DNA from: Acheta domesticus
Lineage: Eukaryota > Arthropoda > Insecta > Orthoptera > Gryllidae
Length of the DNA stretch: 64,000 nt
Direction of reading: 5' to 3'
Assembly: GCA_031308135.1 (NCBI GenBank)
Contig: JAHLJT010009419.1
Span: forward strand, 182,978,856 to 183,042,855
Shown here: positions 54,634-64,000 of the stretch, one piece after another
Numbering within the stretch: position 1 is the stretch's first letter
How the letters are laid out: the number at the start of each line of letters is the position of its first letter
The notes under the pieces: generated by a model
Databases searched by the model: none
What the model saw: only the letters and a program-made list of their open reading frames with translations
Told to the model about the DNA's origin: nothing
Position numbers and translations under genes: made by a program

Positions 54634-54746
54634 TACTTGGGTTTTTGTTCTTGGCGCACCAAGGTCACAGGCGAAAAATGGAGAAAGCCTCCCTTCTCCA
54701 TTTTTCTTCCGTGACCTTGATGCACCAAGAACGAAAACCCCAAGTA
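54634..54746. mobile_element. Hairpin MITE, member E (near-perfect palindrome)
   Basis: TACTTGGGTTTTTGTTCTTG, GCGCACCAAGGTCACAGGCG, AAAAATGGAGAA are mirrored by TTCTCCATTTTTCTTCCGTG, ACCTTGATGCACCAAGAACG, AAAACCCCAAGTA. About 52 bp per arm with only a few mismatches and an 8-base loop (AGCCTCCC). It is flanked by TA on both sides (54632-54633, 54747-54748). Confidence 0.88.
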
Positions 54747-54749
54747 TAA

Positions 54750-55120
54750 ATCTTAATGCGCCATTGCATTTCCACACGTAGAGTCCCTTTACATATGGCG
54801 ATTCCGTGCGTGGACGGGGTCGGTTTTGAAGAACTGCAATCCCCTGACAATTCCTTCATGAGATCAAGAAATCAAGTACGACGTTCCAAGCATGTACCCG
54901 TTTTAAATATATCGTGAGAATACACGAAAGTCTCCAATAACTACAACAGTTCACAGTTTCATGAATCATTACAAATAAAGGTTTCAGTCTTTGGTAAGGA
55001 CTTTTTGTTCTGGTTTTTGAAAGAGTTTATATTGCTTATAAATTTATTAAAATCGTCCACGTAACGTACACTATTTTATTTTAAATATTTTTAAATTGAG
55101 GTAACCATGAATCTCAATTG
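54750..55120. other. Unassigned DNA
   Basis: Nothing recognised. Confidence 0.4.
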
Positions 55121-55129
55121 ACCCCATGA

Positions 55130-55990
55130 CAATTTTCGAAAATTCAGAGAGTTCAACGAAAATGAGATCTGCAACATTCTTTTAAGTGTTACTTGTTCTA
55201 TTCGAGATAAAAATTAACAGAAAAAATTGCATTCTGTGTTTCAGAAAATGTTATTTTATAGTTTGCATTAACTTCAAGCAGAAATTGCTCAAAATCTACT
55301 TTTTTCCAAAAAACAATTACACGATCTTTTTTAAAGATCTGATTTTTTAGAATAGATTTTATTTACGGCAAACATTTTTATCTTCAAATTTGTAGTTTTG
55401 GAATGACACCATTTTGCATTTTTCCAAAATACAGAGAGCTCTCCGAAGTTGGGATAATCTCCAATTTCTTTGCCTTTCTTTACTTCATACAAGGGAAAAC
55501 ATTTAAGAAAATGTGGAGGCCGTGTTTTTAAAATAATTGTATAACATTGTTTCAGCATTGCCTATGTTTCACCTAAAATTGTAGTTGCAGGAAGAGACAG
55601 AAGCAGTTTTAAATTTTTGCAATTTTCAAAAAATCAGGGATTTCAACGAAAATCAGACTTGCAACACTGTCTTAAGCGTCATTTATGCTGCCGAAGAACA
55701 AGTTTAATCCAAAAATTTTTACTCGTTTTTGAGACAATATTGAAAATGTTGAGGTTTCATGAAAAGTGGCCCCCGAAATCATAATATTGGTTTCAAACTC
55801 AGAGGGCCTTGAGTTCTTTCAAATTTATTGAAGAATATCAATTATTTTGGGGCAAATCGGCCGAATGAGTTTGGCGCTAGTTTTCATTACAGACGACGGA
55901 CTGACAGTCTTTTGCCGTCAATCGATTTTCCGGCATCAAGGACTCACAAAACACGGATTCTGACTACATAACATTTAGGGAAGTAATTTG
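55130..55990. repeat. Degenerate dispersed repeat, copy 2
   Basis: It repeats the order seen at 27.5-28.5 kb: AATTTTCGAAAATTCAGAGAGTTCAACG, then TTTGAGACAATATTGAAAATG, then CGGCATCAAGGACTCACAAAACACGGATTCTGACT. Internally, similar 150-480-bp segments recur (for example at 55130 and 55612). No coding frame. Confidence 0.5.
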
Positions 55991-56639
55991 TAGTTTTGGA
56001 ATGATACCATTTTGCAATTTTAAGGAAAAATTAAGGAAGTAATTTATTATAAACAGGGACAAGCTTTATCCACTTTTTGCCGTTTTCGGTGCACAATTAC
56101 AACACTTTCTATTCTTACCAAGTAAGAATAAGACAATAAGGAGTATATTTCTCATTATATTAGCAACAAATAATTCCTCTATCGTTTTGGCTTTAGAAGC
56201 ATCGATTCATGAAGAAAATGTTTTTTGTAATGTTTTGATTTATCAGCCTGTATATCTCCGCAACTTTGGTCGAATTTCCAAAACTTAAATCCCTGTTTTA
56301 GACCCGACAGGTCATTAGCGTCGTTTTTGAAGAGCTAGTTGTTTGAAATTTTTATCGCCATCGTAGGGCTTCCCATAATACAGGTTCGTCATAATTTGCA
56401 CACCAATTCCATCTTCGGTGAAGTTTGGGATTTTCTTCGTTTGAGTGGAAAAAAAGTATTTTTTTGGCAATAGAATTATTCTAGCAGTTTTCTTATCACT
56501 ACAAGCATGATCTTTTAGGCGTTGTAAAGGAAAAGAAAAGATGAAGAAACTTCTTTGCGGAAATTAAACATTTCTCAACAAAGTTATATTAGAAAAATAG
56601 TTTACACAGTTTATAATAATTTTAAGTATGTTGGAGAAC

Positions 56640-56970
56640 TGATGAAAATAAAACGGCAAAGGATATGGAAATAATACATAGCCAGAAGTATATACAAATC
56701 CCTTGAAAACTTCAATGCTCTGAAAACAAACGAAAAACTTAGCCGAAGAGAACAAGTGATTCTAACCAGAATTCGGACGGAACATTAAAAAATAAGCCAT
56801 CTCCACCTCATACAAAAGAAACCTCCCAGAACTTGTAACACATGTAACTGTATTATCAGCATTGACCATATTATTAATTCATGCCCTAAATTTTCAGTAC
56901 AGAGAAGAAACTTATTACGGAACATAGATGTCAATGGTCTACTATATTTTTCAGGCCATCAAGATTAAGT
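56640..56970 (+). pseudogene. Non-LTR (I/jockey-type) retrotransposon C-terminal remnant
   Basis: The frame reads NEKLSRREQVILTRIRTEH, one stop, then KISHLHLIQKKPPRTCNTCN and CIISIDHIINSCPKF. This is the region after RNase H in I/R1/jockey-type elements (LTRLRxGH...H-L...P..C..C....HI...CP). The TAA at about 56786 and loss of the rest show decay. Confidence 0.65.
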
Positions 56971-56979
56971 CATAAAATT

Positions 56980-58280
56980 TTGTAAAATTACAGGTATTTT
57001 CTCAGAAATGTCAACTTTAATCAATTATTGTATCTAATTAAAATAAACAAAAAAAATAGTTGCTTATGTAATTAAATAATGTCGATGGTAATTTGTTCCA
57101 CCTGAAATTCCTCGTCCTGTAAATTGTCTCGCCCTGAATAGCGGAGATCCTCCCCAGATTACGCGTCGCAGAGCGCGTGCACGTCACCGAGGCAAGCCAA
57201 CTAGAGAGGCTAGGTCACCTCTCGAGAACTGGTCCGCGGTAACCCGCACCCCATCCCCTCAGACTAAGCGCTGCATTGATTTTTCCATAACATATCTTCT
57301 ACCACGAGCGCACGTCACTTTCGCCTTCGCATCGATTTTTTTCCTCCTCTCCACCACATCCGCAAACTCCTTTCCAAGGATCGAGAACATCATCACTGCA
57401 ATTTCTCTCACCTTACGGTGGTTTCCAAGGTCGTCCAAAGCGCCGCCAACTCTCGTTCTGATTTCTCTCCGCGCCATTAGCGGTGTTGAATAGCTGCCAC
57501 TCTTGTGTGTAGGAATTAAAGACTCCGTGTTATAAAATCTACCGCGACCTACTCCGTAAAAACATTCAAGCCGAGCACTCACAATGAAGGAAAATTGAAA
57601 TGCTGCGATATTACGTCCGAACGGTTTGTTTTGTTGCAATTGATACATTATGATTCTATGATAGCAGTTTACATAACACGTTCATCCTCCGCACGTGTTC
57701 TAATTTTTCACTTACAAAAGCATTTAATTATTGGATAATATTCAAGATAGTGAGCTGATGGTGACTATTCATTGTAAACATCCCTTCTGCAAAAAAGTAC
57801 CAACCTTTATCGGCAATTGAAATTAATGAAAATATTCATCTTTCATTGATTTACCATTTATGTTATTTAAACTCTGGAATCAGATATTAACTAAAATCGT
57901 AAGAAGAATTATAACACATCTCATTGAATATTTCCAATGCAGAATCTATACAAAGAAATTCCTAGGGTCACCTGTTATAATGTGTATCCTTTGTTACAAA
58001 GACTTTGTTGTCACTATAACCTACATAAACAAAATAATGTTTTGTAATAATGTAGTTAAAGTAGACTTTAATAGTTGCAAAATACGTTTTTGAAGAATAA
58101 CAAATTATATTGTACGCAAACAAAACCAACTGGCGCGCAGTTTATGACGTGCATACTGCTTATTGCATACTGTTGACTCCTTTTCCTATTAATCCAACAG
58201 TAGATTTCTTTCTGACAAGATCTGATGTTCTGATATGACGTATGAAAGTTTGCGATAAAACTAGCTTCTTCATGAGAACT
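56980..58280. other. Unassigned DNA
   Basis: A 129-codon minus-strand frame (57259-57648) crosses a GC-balanced patch but shows no domain, and its start context is not informative. I leave it unannotated. Confidence 0.35.
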
Positions 58281-58288
58281 TTTTTATA

Positions 58289-59214
58289 CGGTAATCCCTC
58301 GGCATCCGCGAAATTCGCTATTCGCGAGTTCCGAACATTCGCGATTAGAGAAATGCTACCTGTTTTAACATTCGCGACTTCCGACATTCGCGAGTGCGCG
58401 AGTGCGTCTTCGCAAGTGCTTCTTTGGTGGTACTTTTTTGAAAGATAGCACATTTCATTTCCTTTATCAGCATCATCTGGGAAACAAACTCGGCAGACAC
58501 CGAAGCTCAAAGTATCACGTTCTGCAAAAATATCAAAGTTGAAATATCATTTCACATTAGTAGAATAATACAATTGTAAAATAATTCAATTCAGTTGCGT
58601 CAAATTGAAGGTAAGGGTTTTGGCCACATGAACAGAAAAGCCATTCAGGATCTTGCAACTCTCATTACAATGACCTCACTGAAGAGCAGCTTCGGGAAAT
58701 TATCAGCAAAGAAAGCCTCGAACGTAATGAAGTAACAGAAGGGAAACTGCGTCCTTGACCCATTTCAATGTCAAAGTTGCCTTTGGCGTTCTAAAACTTC
58801 ACCAAGCTGTGGTGGTAAGGCCATTCGAATGTGATCCGAACATGGGAATAACTTCGAAATTTAAGAGAGAAATAGAAGCAGCGACGTTTACATGTATGGA
58901 TATTACAATAACGAGGAGGAGGATGAAACAAACAAATAATCAAAATCTATATTCAATCACTCTCAACGTTGAAATTAGTTTCAAATATTGTTTTATTTCT
59001 TATCTTTGTGATCTTAATTGTGAATTGTTTTAGTAGCACTTACTCAGTTCTTCTGCAATTGTTTGTTAGAATTTTTTCTTTCTTTTTTAAACAGCTTTCC
59101 GGTATCCAGGAACCTAATCTAACTTCCTTCATTAAAAGACACTTAACATTCGCGGATTTGACATTCGCTAGGTTTTTTGGGAACCTAACTCTCGCGAATG
59201 TTGAGGGATTACTG
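58289..59214 (+). mobile_element. Tigger/pogo-like DNA transposon, decayed
   Basis: Ends CGGTAATCCCTCGGCATCCG and, at the right, GCGAATGTTGAGGGATTACTG are inverted repeats. Both are flanked by TA (58287-58288 and 59215-59216). 926 bp, with repeated TTCGCGA words inside both ends, as in pogo-type elements. It contains a scrap of transposase C-terminus, so it is an internally deleted copy. Confidence 0.82.
58640..58757 (+). pseudogene. Tigger-like transposase C-terminal scrap
   Basis: SHSGSCNSHYNDLTEEQLRE followed by IISKESLERNEVTEGKLRP and a stop. The NDLTEEQL-E-I segment resembles the acidic C-terminal tail of Tigger transposases (ELT-EDL-EL). The catalytic DDE core is missing. Identification rests on the tail plus the element's ends. 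Confidence 0.5.
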
Positions 59215-59219
59215 TAATA

Positions 59220-60880
59220 CATAACATACATTTCTGCGAACCTGAGATGTTCTGCGCACGATCTAAATTACATTTATAATACTAGTATCTTGAAGGAGAA
59301 ATAATTGCTTAATGCGAGCAAAAAAACTTAATATTTGAAAATTACAAAAAGGAAGATACTGATGTTTGCCTTAAACAAAATCTGCTCTAAGAACGCAGGT
59401 CATTAAAAATATCATGTACAATTTGTTGAAAAAACTAGTAATTTTCACGAAATGTCTGCTTGAAATTAATGAAATATATACAGATGTCCCAACAAATGCA
59501 GGTCACGAGAAAATCCTCAAAGAACATGAATGGATAAAAATCAGATGAAAAATAATTTAATTTTAATTAGGATTTACTATTGAACATCACAATATTAATT
59601 CGATTTTTACGCTATTCTACAATTTGTATTCTCAATGTATCGATGTATTTTCATTCAAGCAATCCGCAAATTTAATTAAAATTAACAAAATTAAGTTTTT
59701 TTCTTTCAAATATGATTTAAATGAAATATCAAAGAATAATTGAAGAAGAAAAACTGAGTACCATAATTTTGTACGAACTTTTATAACGTCATTTTATATT
59801 ACCACCGTACGCTGCCTTGTGCAACAACGCGGAGATGGATATTTGAGAAGTTCATGTAAAAGATAAGATAAGGTACTTACTTAACGTTACTTACCTAACG
59901 TTAGTGTTATAATGTTCTCTTCGTCCAATGGAATGGTATAATCAACTTTATTAAAGTCGGGAAGAATTAATATACATGGCAATCGAAGCATGTAATGATC
60001 TCTTGAATGTATTCACAATGCGATATATTGGATGTCCTTTATTTCTGGATGTTCAATTTATATATGAAATTATTCTTGATTGCTTGTGTAATGTGCTGCA
60101 AATAATGCGAGAAAGTTTGAGCTGTTGTAGCACTACCAGTTCATCCATCTATTTGTTGAGGTTTCATGAAAGCGAACATGTCTCTGTTTTAAAAGTTAAC
60201 TCAAAGAATTGAGCATAATAAATTGTGTTCAGATTTGTACGCAAATGCACGTTTCTTTATAATCGCCACTTAGAAAATAATCAAATTTCTTTAGAAATCA
60301 CTATCTTTAGACCTCTTTTTCCAAATTTAATTTTGCTTATTTGAAGTTTGTGCATTAGATTGTTATTCCTGTGCATTACATAAACTTCCGGAAAGAAAAT
60401 TGGTTATAATTTTTTATAATTACTGTATTTTTTTGTTACAGCTTATATATTTGTTGCTTAAAGAATAAGGTAAAATATATAAAAATTAGAACTTGTTTTC
60501 CAGGGCTTTTATTCAGCCGACAGCCGGTTTCCTATTACGTCCCTGTGGGAAGCAAATTCGACCATACACTAGACACCAACACACTTGCTGGCTCCTCGAA
60601 TCTGGGGTCAGCAGAACCCGAGGCCGTCCGCGATAACATCCATCAGAGAGAAGGCGCCTTTTCCCACAAAAACCCTCCCTCTACTTCAAAACAATAAATG
60701 CAAAGTCAAGAAATTCAAATATGAAATTTTAAAAATAGTGAAGGGTTGCACCGAGATCCGCATTTGCCTTAGGATGGACACGTAAATTCATTGTATGTAA
60801 CATTGCACCTATCAAAATCCCTGAAAGACAAAAGTCGAACGAGAAGAAAATAAATGAAAAAAAAAGAGAGAGAAGAGACA
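59220..60880. other. Unassigned AT-rich DNA
   Basis: Frames at 59976-60212 and 60585-60785 show no recognised domain. Near 60505 TTGTTTTCCAG precedes GC-balanced sequence like a splice acceptor, but the frame soon closes. Confidence 0.35.
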
Positions 60881-60884
60881 AACA

Positions 60885-60970
60885 ACCTTGCCCAAGGCGG
60901 GGCTCGAACCCGCGAACCTTCGGACCGAAGCGATGAGTCGGTACACGCTCTTAGTCACCTCGTCATATGT
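60885..60970 (-). other. tRNA-like / SINE head, minus strand
   Basis: The minus strand reads GCGGGTTCGAGCCCCGCC, a perfect 5-bp T stem with 7-base loop and B box. GTGACTAAGAGCG upstream could be an A box. The acceptor arms do not pair, so it is a pseudo-tRNA or SINE head. Confidence 0.5.
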
Positions 60971-61429
60971 GTAGAAATAAAAGACTAGAAAACAGTAAAT
61001 CACCTCAAATCAAAATACATGCTTCTTGGATTTGGGGAACATTGTGATTTTCAGATCTTGTTATCATTGAATTGTTCATGGAATTCGCCGTAATTTATAC
61101 CCTTCAATATAGACTTTGACTTCATTTAGTTTCAAAATAATGTGGTCACCTATGACATTATTTCTTTCTAAGAAGACCGAACATAAACTTATGGTGCTAC
61201 AGAATGACACATTTTCTTTTTCGTACTATACAAAGATATCTAATTCTTTGGTCTGAGATAGCTTTTCGATCTTGCCCTATACCCTTGTCAGCTGCCATCT
61301 ATCGCCGCCTAAGGTACATTTTCTTGAAAATTTCTCCGTTTTCAGTTTCTTAATGGTAGAGCCGAAATATTACTTACTTCACAAGAGTAAAACCTCATAC
61401 CATTTTACCTCGTACCGAAATTTTCGTTG

Positions 61430-62375
61430 AAAAATTTGGAGCCGCTTTTTAAGAAAATGTTTAAGCGTTGTTTTAAATGCCAAGGTTGAAACTCTCACAA
61501 AAAAGTTTTGAGTTTTCGAGAAAATTCACTGAGTCATTTGAAACACTTCCACTCACAAATGCAATAATGTATGCAAACCGCTGGAAACGTGTATATTAAT
61601 GACATGAGAAATATTTCAAAAAATATATATTTGCATAATTTTAAAAAAATCAAAATAATACCGCAAAATGCCTTTTATGTCATCTTATATACTACAATTA
61701 GCACTAACCGTACAAAAAGTTTGAAGAAAAAATTTGGAGCCGTTTTTGAGAAAGTGGCACTTAGGTGTTTCTTAAAAATGTAGAATTTTCTTCTCATTTT
61801 CGCACAAAACATTTGAAATTTCCAGAAACCTTTATAAAACAACATTTAAAACACATGTTTTAACATATTCAATAATGTTTAATAATGTTTACAAATCGCC
61901 GTTAATGTAAATATTAACGATGTGAGCCAAAAAATTCAATTATGTAAATTTAGGGGAAAAAAGAACAGAGTAAAATGACGTTTATATCTTCTTATACAGT
62001 TTTAGTACTATCCCTAACAAACGTTTAAAGAAAAAATTGGAGCCGTTTTGAGAATTTTTTGGAATATTTTTCTTAATTTTTATGCATTATTCACTCAATA
62101 TTGCGCGAAAACTACTCAATTTTTTAAAAAGAAATGTGCAGGATCTTAATGAAAAAACTAATTATGAAGAAAAAATTTCTTTTCAAGGAAAAATCTCAAT
62201 CTTCAATTTCGTACTTGAAGGAAGACGATGAAAATATTTCAAACTTTTGGATAATATTTCAAAATTCAGTTCACGATGAAAATCGGAACTATGCTTTATT
62301 TGTAAGGTATTTTACTCTCTTCTTACAAGAAATTTAAGGAAAAAATTTGCAGTTATTCTTGAAATATTTTTAAAA
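61430..62375. repeat. Degenerate tandem repeat, ~300-bp unit
   Basis: AAAAATTTGGAGCCG-type words lie at about 61432, 61730, 62031 and 62340, spaced 298-309 bp. Each is preceded by an ATCTTATAYA...ACTA...AC segment. Between the first and third a CAAATCGCCG/CAAACCGCTG...TATTAATGAC piece recurs. Divergence is high. Confidence 0.6.
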
Positions 62376-62399
62376 ATGCTCCAGGAGCTTCATGTAGAG

Positions 62400-63590
62400 T
62401 ATCTTCGAAATGTAAAAAGATGTCTGGGAAAATAATGGATGGATCTTTATATACGCAAGAACAACATTTACAAATCTAGTGAGAAAAATACGAGTACTTG
62501 TGATCTGACATCATTGGGTCCTTGCGCAATTGCAATCAGTGTGGAATTTTCATTTCTTTCTCTCTACACCTCTCTATTAACCACTGGCACAAGAACTGGT
62601 ATATTTTTTAACAGGAAATAATATTCAAAAATAGAAAAATAGCTAAAAATAAGTGCATAAAGAATTAGAACACCAATCGAGAATGAAATCCTTTAACATT
62701 TTGCATCGTACTTGGTTCATTATGACTACAAGGAACCGATATTAATTAAGAATTCTTCAGTAGCTCTTTCGACGTAAAGATTGGGCGGATATACGTATAA
62801 TTTTTCCGCTCTAGTAAGATATTTTTCTGGAAAGATGTTTTTCTGTTATCTTTAATTCAAAGCATTCATTGCGGAATCATTCCATTTTTTAAAATGCCTT
62901 AATTAAAAGAAACAGGTTTATTCTGATTTCTGTGGATATACGATACCATTATTAATTATATAATATCAATATAGAATTAGAAAAGTTGATACAAATTTTC
63001 AAAAAATAATTCAAATTCGTGTGTAGGAGCTATAAGTTCATAAAAATGAAGTAATTCGCCATGTGGATTAAATGCATGCAAATTCTATTATATCAGAATT
63101 ATTTATTTCAACGCAGGTTTTGAAGTTTTAACTCTTCACATTCTATCAGAGTGATAATACAGTGTCTTCTTATTGCAACATTTAATCCTTGGAGACACAT
63201 AGTTAGCAACATCTTTAGACACATAGGTACCAAGCTCACTAGTTGACAGTTACACATTACAGAACGTAACATCACATTTATTCCTAAAATTCATTCACAA
63301 ATTTTATTAAGATGCTTATGCAATGGGAAACAACCAAACAATACTGAAGGGAATATGATAGCTGAGAAGCCACGCAGACACCTACAAACAAATACGTTAA
63401 AGTGATATTACAGAAATGTTGAGAGTGCGTTTTTTGTTCTATCAACGTCTTCCTCCCTAGCTTTCACTCCTGCTTCCCAAGTGAGAAAACCTTCATCTAA
63501 ATTGCGTACGTATTTCTCATTGAATGGTCTCCTTTTATCATAAAATAAACTGTAATAAAAACTTTTGAAAGTGGTCAGGCGGAAGAGCAG
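62400..63590. other. Unassigned AT-rich DNA
   Basis: No gene or element recognised. Confidence 0.4.
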
Positions 63591-63650
63591 GCTAATTAGC
63601 CTGAGCCTCGCCACCAATAAAGACATTTATTTATTTATTTTATTTATTTA
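63575..63650 (+). mobile_element. Possible LINE 3' end
   Basis: CAGGCTAATTAGCCTG (a perfect 16-bp palindrome) is followed by CCTCGCCACCAATAAAGACA and then TTTA repeats. A terminal stem, AATAAA and short A/T repeats fit a retroelement end. No coding part is readable. Confidence 0.35.
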
Positions 63651-63844
63651 TATTATGTATATTTTGATGACGTATAGGGCATGGAAGCACTGAAATCAAA
63701 GTAAAAAATTCTCGCGAATAAGAATATTACCGACATGAATGGAAATGGAGAAACTGCATAACTCAATGGAGAATTGAAGTCTATCAAAAATAAATAATAC
63801 GTTCCTAACAAGAACCTCTCAGCAAATCAATGTTTTCATCTACA

Positions 63845-64000
63845 ATCACGACGGAACGGATAACTCGTTGGCTATGAACATGCCTTTCACTGCTAGGACT
63901 CAGGTTCGATACCCGGCTAATCCATGTGACATTGTGGTGGACAAAGGGAGCTCCCTCAAAGTTTTCGCGTGGTTCTCGCATTGCCCTTCTCTCCAATTCC
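63845..64000 (+). mobile_element. tRNA-derived SINE, cut by the window end
   Basis: CTCAGGTTCGATACCCGGCT is a good B box. It follows a head with TAACTCGTTGGCTATGAAC and is followed by AAAGTTTTCGCGTGGTTCTCGC, a variant of the GTTTTCGTGGTTTCCC core seen at 10.0 kb. The 3' part lies outside. Confidence 0.6.

Noticed and set aside
57259..57648. 129-codon minus-strand gene
   Set aside because: No domain, uninformative start, no splice signals seen; could be chance in GC-balanced DNA.
60885..60970. tRNA gene on the minus strand
   Set aside because: T arm is perfect but acceptor stem and D arm do not pair; kept only as tRNA-like.

Overview
This is a eukaryotic, intron- and repeat-dominated stretch with no complete host gene in view. 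It is AT-rich and is broken by abrupt GC-rich islands, microsatellites and many mobile elements of animal type. These include an R4/Dong-like non-LTR retrotransposon with a restriction-enzyme-like endonuclease, a Penelope-like element, a Ty3/gypsy-type LTR element, Tigger/pogo and mariner-like DNA transposons, and tRNA-headed SINEs. The mixture, the Dong-type insertion into AAT repeats, and SINE cores reading 'GTTTTCGTGGTTTCCC' and 'TTCCGTGGTTTCTCCGATCAA' suggest an insect, perhaps a polyneopteran with a large genome. That host guess is inference; no host marker gene is present.

Layout. 1-2.3 kb: AT-rich DNA with a small inverted-repeat element and a GC-rich island. 2.3-9.9 kb: a concatemer of four R4/Dong-like copies (a 3' fragment, one near full-length copy, and two 5'-truncated copies), each separated by (AAT)n. 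9.9-16.5 kb: a tRNA-SINE, hairpins, and a cluster of long SINE copies nested with hairpin MITEs. 16.4-21.4 kb: a CCGCCGTCG island, (TA)n, a mariner-like element with long inverted arms, then plain AT-rich DNA. 22-26 kb: tRNA-SINEs, a GC-rich island running into a 172-bp tandem repeat, and another long SINE. 27-33 kb: a degenerate dispersed repeat, then a possible last exon with a 3.6-kb C-poor 3' UTR. 33.3-34.2 kb: a striking CCACG/CCCCG minisatellite. 35.4 kb: a hairpin MITE. 36.5-41.5 kb: a complete LTR-flanked element (TSD ACCCG) whose interior is mostly coiled-coil and zinc-finger-like sequence plus an RNase H scrap, itself interrupted by a 1.7-kb DNA transposon with an 8-bp TSD. 42-46.3 kb: Penelope-like pieces and a SINE. 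46.9-49.9 kb: a CA minisatellite, a duplicated 95-bp segment and a head-to-head inverted repeat. 50.5-54.8 kb: SINEs, a possible internal exon, a C-rich minisatellite and two hairpin MITEs. 55-64 kb: degenerate repeats, a LINE scrap, a Tigger-like element, tRNA-like heads and a 300-bp tandem repeat.

The main biological content is therefore a layered record of transposition. Most coding regions are broken. The items most worth a second look are the hairpin MITE family with conserved ends but changing cores (14.4, 16.2, 35.4, 53.8 and 54.6 kb), the LTR element with coiled-coil/zinc-finger sequence in place of pol, the AAT-linked Dong-like array, and the candidate host exons at 29.1 and 52.2 kb. 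All element and family names come from reading motifs by eye; nothing was searched or folded.
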